9,997 bases of DNA from assembly GCA_903916135.1 (NCBI GenBank), contig CAIWVT010000653.1, forward strand, positions 1 to 9,997, given 5' to 3'. Numbering within the stretch: position 1 is the first letter of the stretch; each line of letters opens with the position of its first letter. The notes below the pieces were generated by a model. It ran no database searches and had not been told where the DNA came from. It saw only the letters and a program-made list of their open reading frames with translations. Position numbers and translations under genes: made by a program. Source of the stretch: an uncultured bacterium. GTDB taxonomy: Bacteria > Bacteroidota > Bacteroidia > Bacteroidales > CAIWKO01. Below are positions 1 to 5,681 of the stretch, one piece after another.

Positions 1-803
1 GTCAAAACATCCTCCCCGCTCCGTATCTTTGCTATCACTGCCTTACCCATATAATCCGTTGTTGCTGACTTATTCCCTTTAGTCAACGTAAACACTATGC
101 CTTCTATCGGAGCGCTCGTAGCTTTATTCAGTGCCTCTATGTTCAAATACGTATGTCTCACATGAACTGTGGGGATATCTGTAGCAGCCATAAAACGTTC
201 CCAAAAACCATAATTAATAGTTTCATACTTGCGCACACGAAACTTCAAATTCTCAACCTTTTCCTTCACAGGTCCAAAACTGTTCTTAAAATCCTCTGTC
301 AATTGCGGCGAAACTTCATGCTCTGCTTCGCTCGTGCCTTGCAATTCCGTGAAAGTATTTTTCTTTGTCAGAAACGCTGCCAACATAGCATTAGTGATAG
401 TATCGGGAATCAAATCGTCAGCATTATCACTAATTAAATTATAATTTGTTTGAGCTAACGTACCACAAGCACTATCAGCAAGTGATGTATAATTTGTTGG
501 ATAAACACTAAACTTTTCAGCAATACTTATTTTGCCCATATTCTTCAAAGTAACATAACTTTCACCCGCAAGCATGGCAGCAAAATCGCCCAATTCAATT
601 TTTGCAGTCAGCTTTTCTTGGCTAAATCCGCTATTGTCCGGGTGCGCAGCAGCTCCGGTCGCTAAATTATGGGCATAAGCCGCTTTAAAAGCTTCCACTT
701 CTGCCTTAAGTTTTACATCATCCTCATAAACCGCAGCTTCGTTTGTCAACACATAATCTACGGAAGCAAACATTGTTTGGTCTGCCTGTTGTGGTCCTGT
801 CAT
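1..803 (-). CDS. Hypothetical protein with C-terminal carboxypeptidase-regulatory-like (Ig-fold) segment, partial
   Basis: The reading frame opens with ATG at 803 and stays open for 267 codons to the left edge, so the 3' end is missing. I do not recognise a named family. The N-terminus (MTGPQQADQTMF) has no signal peptide or membrane segment, which suggests a cytoplasmic protein. Residues about 1-200 look mainly helical. From about residue 220 the pattern changes to beta-rich sequence (RHTYLNIEAL, APIEGIVFTLT, then TDYMGKAVIAKI). That resembles a carboxypeptidase-regulatory-like repeat: a 'PI.G' strand followed by 'TD..G.a.I'. The start is supported by a consensus promoter whose predicted start site is about 35 bases upstream. 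The leader is A-rich with no Shine-Dalgarno. The frame is not an antisense artefact, because the opposite strand has only short unrelated frames. Function is unknown. Confidence 0.8.
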   Translation of the reverse strand, partial: MTGPQQADQTMFASVDYVLTNEAAVYEDDVKLKAEVEAFKAAYAHNLATGAAAHPDNSGFSQEKLTAKIELGDFAAMLAGESYVTLKNMGKISIAEKFSVYPTNYTSLADSACGTLAQTNYNLISDNADDLIPDTITNAMLAAFLTKKNTFTELQGTSEAEHEVSPQLTEDFKNSFGPVKEKVENLKFRVRKYETINYGFWERFMAATDIPTVHVRHTYLNIEALNKATSAPIEGIVFTLTKGNKSATTDYMGKAVIAKIRSGEDVL

Positions 804-842
804 AATATTTTTTTTTAATGAATAACTTCTATTTTGAAAATG

Positions 843-873
843 CAAAAGTACTACTATTTTCATTATCTGCAAA
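843..873 (-). promoter_or_regulatory. Bacteroidota-type promoter for the gene at 1-803
   Basis: On the minus strand, TTTG (873-870) is followed by a 19-base spacer and TACTTTTG (850-843). This matches the Bacteroidota housekeeping consensus (-33 TTTG, -7 TAnnTTTG) in both boxes and in spacing. The expected start site is near 837, giving a leader of about 35 bases before ATG 803. An A/T inverted repeat lies directly upstream. Confidence 0.75.
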
Positions 874-892
874 AAAATATTGATATTTTTTT
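871..892. repeat. A/T-only inverted repeat upstream of the promoter
   Basis: AAAAAAATAT (871-880) and ATATTTTTTT (883-892) are perfect inverted copies separated by TG. The repeat overlaps the -33 box and continues into more A/T runs up to about 905. It may be an A-tract upstream element that helps RNA polymerase bind, or simply low-complexity DNA. Confidence 0.5.
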
Positions 893-970
893 AAAATATT
901 TTTGTTCATTCATAATCAACAACATATAACCATATTCCGTATGTAAAATAACTACTTTAATGCCAAATTC

Positions 971-1213
971 AAGCCTATCAATATACGTTTTATGGCAATC
1001 AATGTACATTAAATGACGATCAATGTACGTTAGATGGCAATCAATGTACATTAAATGGCAATCAATGTACGTAAAATGGCGATCAATGTACGTAAAATGA
1101 CGATCAATGTACGTTAAATGGCAATCAATGTATGTTAGATGACAATCAGTGTACGGTAGATGACAATCAGTGTACGCTAGATGGCAAGTAGTGTACATTA
1201 AATGCCTATCAGT
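971..1213. repeat. 21-bp tandem repeat array, ten full units plus degenerate flanking units
   Basis: Ten consecutive units of exactly 21 bp, without a single indel, run from 992 to 1201. A degenerate unit lies on the left (971-991) and a partial unit on the right (1202-1213). Each unit begins ATGRC and carries the core RTCARTGTACRTTA, with small deviations in units 7-10. The centre AATGTACRTT is a perfect 10-bp palindrome when R is A, and nearly one when R is G. Variation is concentrated at a few positions (A/G in ATGRC, in RATCA and in TACRT). Because 21 is divisible by three, the minus strand stays open and would encode heptapeptides such as YIDCHLT. I regard that as a by-product. Confidence 0.9.
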
Positions 1214-1237
1214 ATTCCCTTCCCGCATCACATAGCA

Positions 1238-1270
1238 AGTCGGAGTGCGACTCAAAGTCGCTCCCCGACT
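1238..1270. repeat. Strong REP-like hairpin
   Basis: AGTCGGAGTGCGACT (1238-1252) pairs with AGTCGCTCCCCGACT (1256-1270) across the loop CAA. Thirteen of 15 positions are Watson-Crick pairs; the two mismatches are at 1244/1264 and 1246/1262. The G+C content is high for this window. No T-run follows on either strand, so it is not an obvious terminator. It resembles a bacterial repetitive extragenic palindrome, but copy number cannot be judged from one window. Confidence 0.7.
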
Positions 1271-1318
1271 ACCAACCCAAATCAACAGTTCTTCTTTGTG
1301 TCCCTTAATGGTCTTAGT

Positions 1319-1353
1319 CCTGTCCCGTACCGGACCTGTCCCGTACCGGACCT
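1319..1353. repeat. Perfect 16-bp tandem duplication
   Basis: CCTGTCCCGTACCGGA occurs at 1319-1334 and again, identical, at 1335-1350, followed by CCT that begins a third copy. Each copy contains the near-palindrome GTCCCGTACCGGAC, with only one mismatched pair. The perfect identity suggests recent slippage or duplication. Confidence 0.85.
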
Positions 1354-1354
1354 C

Positions 1355-1381
1355 GGGAGGTCGGGAGGTCGGGAGGTCGGG
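1355..1381 (+). repeat. 8-bp tandem repeat forming a four-run G-quadruplex motif
   Basis: Four GGG runs at 1355-1357, 1363-1365, 1371-1373 and 1379-1381 are separated by three identical loops, AGGTC. This is a regular G3-N5 quadruplex motif on the plus strand, generated by an 8-bp unit (GGGAGGTC). The first unit also forms a short palindrome with the preceding bases (GACCTC and GAGGTC, 1349-1362), so a hairpin could compete with the quadruplex. Confidence 0.7.
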
Positions 1382-1458
1382 AGTCTCCGTGGTTTTTTTC
1401 TTTCTTTACCACAAGGGACACTAAGAAAATACACAAAGCTCACAAAACCTAATAGTAT

Positions 1459-1487
1459 AAAAGCCTGTCCGAATGACGCAGTCAGGC
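1459..1487 (-). terminator. Likely factor-independent terminator of the kinase operon
   Basis: Read on the minus strand, GCCTG (1487-1483) pairs with CAGGC (1467-1463). After one A-A mismatch come three more pairs and a seven-base loop, and the hairpin is followed by TTTT (1462-1459). It lies about 60 bases past the kinase stop codon on the same strand, where a terminator is expected. The stem is modest and the T-run short. Confidence 0.5.
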
Positions 1488-1490
1488 GGG

Positions 1491-1550
1491 TCTAAAGCCT
1501 AATAGTCTAAAGCCTAAAAATCTAAAAGCCTAAAACCTAAAAGCCTATTA
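1491..1550. repeat. Four 15-bp tandem units running into the kinase stop codon
   Basis: Units at 1491-1505, 1506-1520, 1521-1535 and 1536-1550 follow the pattern TCTAAAAGCCTAAAA with a few changes each. The motif TAAAAGCC also gives a weaker inner period of 7-8 bp. A related stretch lies upstream at 1448-1466. The last unit includes the TTA at 1548-1550, the complement of the kinase TAA stop, so the array lies in the 3' untranslated region of that message. Confidence 0.75.
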
Positions 1551-4500
1551 CTTATAAATGATAATAATCTCCACCTTAGTCCCTGCCGCTTTGTTTTGCG
1601 TGTCTTTCAGGTCGGTGATGGTTACGTTAAGGAGGTCTTTTTCGCGTTCGTTCAATATCTCTAATCGTTTTTGGGTAATCAACATGCCGCGCGATTTGTG
1701 GTTCAGGTCTGAACGTGCACGAATCTCTCCTGCTCTTTCGCGCCCGATGCCGTCGTCCTCAACAGTGCAGAGCATATATTTCTCGTCTATCAATCCAAGC
1801 GTGATGCGTATGAAGCCATTGGTGGCTTTGTTCAAGATGCCATGAATGATAGCATTCTCGATATAGGGCTGAATAATCATCGGTGGAATTTCGGTGAACT
1901 CTTCATCAATGCGCGGGTCAATCACAAACTCATATTGAAATTTGTTGTCGAAACGTAGTTGCTCTATATCGAGATAGATTGACATGGATTTTATTTCATC
2001 CTTCACGGGTACAAATGACTGTTGCGAGTGTGAAAGTATGAAACGCATCAGTTGCGAAAACTTAGCCAGATAGAGTATGGCTTTGTCGGTGTCGTTGCTG
2101 ATGACGAAAGATTGTATGGAGTTTAGGGAGTTAAAGATAAAATGCGGATTCATCTGTAGTCGTAGGGCGGTGCGCTCCAGTGCGAACATTTGTTTTTCGA
2201 TTTCGAGTATGCGTTTCTCATCTTCATGTTTGATGCGGATGTTGCGCAAACGATTGTAAATGATATACCAGGCTATGAAAGTGATGAGCAGCAGCGAGCC
2301 GATGCGAAACCACCACAAGCGCCACCAAGGCGGAGTGATGATGATGGTGATGACGATACCTGCGGTGTTCCACAGTCCGTCGGAGTTTGAGCCTTTCAAT
2401 TTAAAATAATAGATGCCGGGCGGAACCCGTGTGTAGGAAGCGAAACGTTTGTAAGCGTCGGAATAGTTCCAATGATTGTCGAAATTTTCAAGTTTGTAGG
2501 CATATTTGTTTTTCTGCGGATTTGAAAAATCGAGGGCAGCAAACTCGAAAGAAAAGAAGTTGTCGTCATAAGATAACAAGATGGTGTCGCCGTTCAGGAT
2601 TTCAACGGGTTTGGGTTTCTCAAAGATTTTGAAACCCGAAATGATGATGGGCGGCACGAAAGTGTTTTTAGCAATACGTTCGGGATAAAAAGAGTTGAAA
2701 CCATTCATGCCGCCAAAAAACATTTCATCGTTCTGTGTGTTGTGATAAGCGGCATTCAGGTTGAATTCGTTCGATTGTATGCCATCTTTCACGTCGTAGT
2801 TCACAAAGGTTTCGGTGATTTTGTTGAAACACGACAAACCATAATTGGTGGTAATCCACAAGCAATTGAAATTGTCTTCAAAAATATTATAGGTAACGTT
2901 GTTCGATAGTCCGTTTTCTTCCAAAAAGTATTTTATTTCGCCTGTTTTCCGATTGAAACGATTCAAGCCGCCGCCACAGGTGGTGAGCCAAAGAAATCCA
3001 TCGCGATCTTCATAGATAGAAAAAATTTTGTCGGAACTCAGGGTGTTATATTTGTTGTTGTTCTTTTTATACGCATAGAAATTGCCGGTGTTGGGGTCGT
3101 AGCGGTTCAATCCGCCCAAGGTACACATCCAAATGTAACCGTTTTTGTCTTCATACATGTGATAGACCACGTTATTGGAAATAGAATTTTTGTTAGCAGG
3201 GTCGTGGAAAAAACGTTTAAAGGTGTTGGTGTTTGGCAGATAAAGGTTTAATCCGTGGTCGGTGCCTATCCAGATATTTTTATACCGATCTTCCAGCACA
3301 AAATTGATGCGATTGTAACTTAAACTGAGCGGATTGGCTAAATCGTTGGCAAAAGTAATGAAGCTGTTTGTTGTTGGATTATATTTGCAGATGCCTGCAT
3401 CGAAAGTCCCTATCCAATAATTGCCTTTGCTGTCTTGAAACACCAAACGCGTCAAATTGCTGGGGATGGAGTTTTTGTTGTTGGGATGATGTTGAAGAAA
3501 GGAGAATTTGCGCGTCAAGGTATCGTAAATATTGATGCCTTCGTCGGTAGCTATCCAAAGTTTTCCTTCTTTATTTTGAAATATTGACCACACGTTGTTG
3601 CAATTCAAACTCGTTTCGTCGTTCGACAGATGTTGAAAATGTTTGAAACGATTCGAGTATTTATCTATAATGCTAACTCCTTTCCAAGCAGTGGCAACCC
3701 AAATGATGCCCGAATTGTCTTGATAGATGGATTTGATATAATCGTTGCTGAGGCTGCGACTATTGTATATATCATTGAAGAAGTGAATGAAATTACGACT
3801 CTTCTTATCGAATTGGTTCAGCCCACCTCCGTAGGTACCAACCCAAAAGTTGCCTTCGACGTCTTGCAGGATAGCCGTCACGTGATTGCTGCTGATGGAG
3901 GTGTTGTCGTTGTCGTTGTGATAGTAATGGGTAAATTTTTTTGTGGGGAAATTATAAACATCCAAGCCGCCATCGGTACATATCCACAGGTTTTCTTCTT
4001 TATCATACAGGATATTCAAAACTAAATCGTTGCTGATTGAATTACTATTGTCGGGATTGTTATAGAAATGAGAAAACACTTTTTCTTTAGTGTTGAAATA
4101 ATTCAAACCTTCGTTGGTTCCAAACCATATATTGCCATGTTTGTCGGGCAATATACAATTGATGTTGTTGTTGCTCGGACTGTTGGCATTATTTGGGTTG
4201 AGGCGAAAATGGTAGAAATAGCCTGTTGTTTTGTCAAATTTATTCAAACCGTTGTTGGTGCCTACCCACAGAATATTTTCGTTTTCTTCCACGATACACC
4301 AAACGGTGTCGCTACTGATGCTAAAAGGATTGTCGGAATCGCGTTTATACTGCGTGAATTTTTGATTCTTGCGATTATAACTGTTCAATCCGGTTTCTGT
4401 GCCCACCCATATCATCCCGCTTTTATCTTCAAAGAGGGCGTTGATAGTTTGATTGCTGAGTTCGTTGGTGTTGCCGCTGATGGAAGATTTGAAGGTAACG

Positions 4501-4751
4501 AAACTGTAACCATCGAAGCGGTTTAATCCGTCCCAAGTTCCCACCCACATATAGCCTTTAGAGTCTTGAAGAATGCAATTGGCAGAGTTCTGAGATAAAC
4601 CTTTCTCAACTTTAAAGTTTTCGGAAGTGATGCGGTCGAATTTTAAATCGGGATTGTTTTGCGCAAAGCCGCAAAAATGAAGCATAACAATAAAAAGCCA
4701 TAAGTACCCATAGTAACGGGCATACGTAAACTTTTTATTGTTTAGCAGCAT
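1548..4751 (-). CDS. Two-component sensor histidine kinase: double beta-propeller, Y_Y_Y domain, LytS-type kinase
   Basis: Membrane sensor kinase of 1067 residues. A signal peptide (about 1-30, ending CGFA before Q31) exports the N-terminus. Residues about 37-695 contain 13 Reg_prop repeats of the W[VI]GT..GLN.[FY] type plus a degenerate fourteenth, enough for two seven-bladed propellers. A Y_Y_Y domain (about 740-805), one transmembrane helix (about 815-836) and a short helical linker follow. The cytoplasmic part is a His_kinase (LytS/YehU) domain with phosphoacceptor H870 in NPHFIFNSLN. The ATPase domain has an N-box at E965-N966 and the G-box D-D-G-I-G at 999-1003. There is no receiver or AraC/LytTR output domain, so it is not a hybrid regulator and needs a separate, probably LytTR, partner that is not in view. 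An ATG at 4808 in the same frame would overlap the upstream gene and spoil the signal peptide, so 4751 is preferred. The ligand is unknown; relatives sense glycans or envelope cues. Confidence 0.93.
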   Translation of the reverse strand: MLLNNKKFTYARYYGYLWLFIVMLHFCGFAQNNPDLKFDRITSENFKVEKGLSQNSANCILQDSKGYMWVGTWDGLNRFDGYSFVTFKSSISGNTNELSNQTINALFEDKSGMIWVGTETGLNSYNRKNQKFTQYKRDSDNPFSISSDTVWCIVEENENILWVGTNNGLNKFDKTTGYFYHFRLNPNNANSPSNNNINCILPDKHGNIWFGTNEGLNYFNTKEKVFSHFYNNPDNSNSISNDLVLNILYDKEENLWICTDGGLDVYNFPTKKFTHYYHNDNDNTSISSNHVTAILQDVEGNFWVGTYGGGLNQFDKKSRNFIHFFNDIYNSRSLSNDYIKSIYQDNSGIIWVATAWKGVSIIDKYSNRFKHFQHLSNDETSLNCNNVWSIFQNKEGKLWIATDEGINIYDTLTRKFSFLQHHPNNKNSIPSNLTRLVFQDSKGNYWIGTFDAGICKYNPTTNSFITFANDLANPLSLSYNRINFVLEDRYKNIWIGTDHGLNLYLPNTNTFKRFFHDPANKNSISNNVVYHMYEDKNGYIWMCTLGGLNRYDPNTGNFYAYKKNNNKYNTLSSDKIFSIYEDRDGFLWLTTCGGGLNRFNRKTGEIKYFLEENGLSNNVTYNIFEDNFNCLWITTNYGLSCFNKITETFVNYDVKDGIQSNEFNLNAAYHNTQNDEMFFGGMNGFNSFYPERIAKNTFVPPIIISGFKIFEKPKPVEILNGDTILLSYDDNFFSFEFAALDFSNPQKNKYAYKLENFDNHWNYSDAYKRFASYTRVPPGIYYFKLKGSNSDGLWNTAGIVITIIITPPWWRLWWFRIGSLLLITFIAWYIIYNRLRNIRIKHEDEKRILEIEKQMFALERTALRLQMNPHFIFNSLNSIQSFVISNDTDKAILYLAKFSQLMRFILSHSQQSFVPVKDEIKSMSIYLDIEQLRFDNKFQYEFVIDPRIDEEFTEIPPMIIQPYIENAIIHGILNKATNGFIRITLGLIDEKYMLCTVEDDGIGRERAGEIRARSDLNHKSRGMLITQKRLEILNEREKDLLNVTITDLKDTQNKAAGTKVEIIIIYK

Positions 4752-4756
4752 GATGA

Positions 4757-5092
4757 TTATTTTTCGTTTCTGTTGGTTTTTGCTCTTTTTTGTTTCGGGG
4801 CGAACCAACGCTGTAGGAAATTAGGCTTTTTATTGTTTTTGGCGGCAAAAGATGTTTTGGCGGTTTGCTTCATCATCCGCTGTGTACTTTTGGTTTGCAT
4901 ACCATAATTTCGTCTGATGGCATCTTCATACGCCTTTTGTGCAGCCTGATCTTTTTGCTTTTTATCTCGTTCAAACTGTCTCCTGCGGGCATGCTCTTGG
5001 CTCTTGCTTTGCGCAAACTTGCTGCACCCGTCAAAGGATGCGGCAAACACTAAAGCAAGGATGATGAAAATAAATCTTTTAAAAATGTTCAT
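4757..5092 (-). CDS. Small, highly basic putative lipoprotein
   Basis: 111-residue protein of no named family. Residues 1-22 form a lipoprotein signal peptide (MNIFKRFIFIILALVFAAS core) with a likely lipidated Cys23 in FDGC. The mature part is strikingly basic, with about 26 Lys/Arg among 89 residues, and rich in Gln and Ala. Its first half is probably a helix (RRRQFERDKKQKDQAAQKA), and an aromatic patch (FLQRWFAP) lies near the C-terminus. It should be anchored in the inner or outer membrane facing the periplasm. Its stop codon ends five bases before the kinase start, so the two genes are almost certainly co-transcribed. I infer, without direct evidence, that it may help the kinase sense or bind an anionic envelope polymer. 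The leader is A-rich without a Shine-Dalgarno. Confidence 0.8.
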   Translation of the reverse strand: MNIFKRFIFIILALVFAASFDGCSKFAQSKSQEHARRRQFERDKKQKDQAAQKAYEDAIRRNYGMQTKSTQRMMKQTAKTSFAAKNNKKPNFLQRWFAPKQKRAKTNRNEK

Positions 5093-5187
5093 TAGCTTGT
5101 TGTTTTTATTTAATTTTGCATAAGAATAGAAACCATAAAATTAAGAAAGTTTTTCGAGCTACACACAGAGAAAAAAAATATTAATCA

Positions 5188-5195
5188 CAAAATTA
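5188..5195 (-). promoter_or_regulatory. Possible -7 box for the lipoprotein-kinase operon
   Basis: TAATTTTG on the minus strand matches TAnnTTTG and would give a leader of about 90 bases before ATG 5092. No good TTTG or TTG -33 box lies 19-21 bases upstream, so this is weak. Confidence 0.3.
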
Positions 5196-5220
5196 TACAC
5201 AATTACTAACGTTATTATAT

Positions 5221-5228
5221 TACCTTTG
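5221..5228 (+). promoter_or_regulatory. Possible -7 box for the Rieske-like lipoprotein operon
   Basis: TACCTTTG matches TAnnTTTG and ends 11 bases before ATG 5240, predicting a leader of only a few bases. The -33 region is poor. It lies close to the opposing -7 candidate at 5188-5195 in the 147-bp divergent gap. Confidence 0.4.
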
Positions 5229-5239
5229 TTTTGATGTCC

Positions 5240-5668
5240 ATGAAAAAAACTCTTAAATATACTGTTCTACTGCTTATTTCCATCATGGTTTTTGTTTCTT
5301 GCAAGAAAGAAAACAAGAATCCGATACCGGATGTTTATGTTAGTTTTTATATGAATATTTCTTCAACCATATATATTGAACTGGCATCTGTAGGAGGTTG
5401 GGTCAATCTAACAGGCGGCTACAAAGGCGTTGTGGTGTATCGTGCCTCCTCCGATGAGTTCGTGGCGTTCGAAAGAGCATGTCCTTATGATTGGGAAACA
5501 GATTCTGCTTATGTGGATGTTGAACCCTCAGGACTTGTCTTGCAATGTAAAAAATGTAAATCAGAATATTTAATTTTGGACGGTTCCATTGTTAGTGGAG
5601 ATGCCCAATACCCTTTAAAACAATATAAAGCCGATTTCGATGGGCAAACTCTTCATGTTTATAATTAA
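5240..5668 (+). CDS. Rieske-fold lipoprotein lacking the two ligand histidines
   Basis: 142-residue lipoprotein. The signal peptide (1-20) ends in a lipobox, FVSC, with Cys21 followed by Lys-Lys. Residues about 30-140 have the layout of a Rieske [2Fe-2S] domain: strands ending in EFVAFERACPYDW, then LQCKKCKSEY, then LDGSIVSGDA and PLKQYKADFDGQTLHV. The classical ligands are C-x-H and C-x2-H. Here the corresponding residues are C81-x-Tyr83 and C103-x2-C106, so three cysteines remain and both histidines are gone. A normal Rieske cluster is therefore unlikely. The three cysteines might bind another metal, or C103/C106 might form a disulfide. ATG 5240 gives the best signal peptide; an ATG at 5234 adds only two residues. 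The peptidase gene starts 13 bases after the stop, which implies one operon. Related Bacteroidota lipoproteins have no known function that I can recall. Confidence 0.85.
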   Translation: MKKTLKYTVLLLISIMVFVSCKKENKNPIPDVYVSFYMNISSTIYIELASVGGWVNLTGGYKGVVVYRASSDEFVAFERACPYDWETDSAYVDVEPSGLVLQCKKCKSEYLILDGSIVSGDAQYPLKQYKADFDGQTLHVYN

Positions 5669-5681
5669 AAAAAACAATCGT

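Larger units (their letters stand above)
1292..1428. repeat. Long inverted repeat enclosing a GC-rich repeat block
   Basis: The left arm at 1292-1312 contains GTGTCCCTTAATGGT. The right arm at 1408-1428 contains ACCACAAGGGACAC, whose complement is GTGTCCCTTGTGGT. Including the flanking TTCTT, the arms pair over about 20 bases with one mismatch and a small bulge. Between them are the 16-bp duplication, the G-quadruplex motif and a pyrimidine-rich run (1391-1407). No open frame or transposase accompanies the arms. They could be the ends of a small non-autonomous element or the stem of a large RNA structure. Confidence 0.55.
804..1547. other. 744-bp gene-free region made largely of repeats
   Basis: No credible gene lies between the partial gene and the kinase. 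Reading rightward it holds: the leftward promoter (843-873); an A/T-rich stretch; a 21-bp tandem array (971-1213); a hairpin (1238-1270); an inverted repeat (1292-1428) enclosing a 16-bp duplication and a G-quadruplex motif; a hairpin with T-run likely to terminate the kinase transcript (1459-1487); and 15-bp tandem units (1491-1550). The part from about 1230 to 1395 is clearly richer in G+C than the rest of the window. Open frames crossing it on both strands look like products of repeat periodicity rather than genes. Confidence 0.75.

Noticed and set aside
971..1213. CRISPR array
   Set aside because: Units are contiguous and similar throughout, with no unique spacers, and no cas genes are nearby.
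863..1285. Minus-strand open frame encoding heptapeptide repeats (YIDCHLT type)
   Set aside because: It is open because the 21-bp DNA period is divisible by three. It has no promoter or leader, runs through a hairpin and ends within the promoter region of the next gene. It is better explained as non-coding tandem repeat.
1202..1495. Plus-strand 97-codon open frame
   Set aside because: It is composed of hairpin, 16-bp and 8-bp repeat translations, starts inside a decayed tandem unit and has no recognisable domain.
3630..4526. Plus-strand open frames of 131 and 152 codons opposite the kinase
   Set aside because: They are antisense shadows of the repeated propeller blades; the minus-strand frame has full domain structure.
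4752..4808. Longer N-terminus for the sensor kinase
   Set aside because: It would overlap the upstream lipoprotein gene by about 50 bases and place 19 charged residues in front of a good signal peptide.
5640..5681. Longer N-terminus for the M1 peptidase
   Set aside because: It overlaps the end of the Rieske-like gene and puts 14 residues before the obvious signal peptide starting at 5682.
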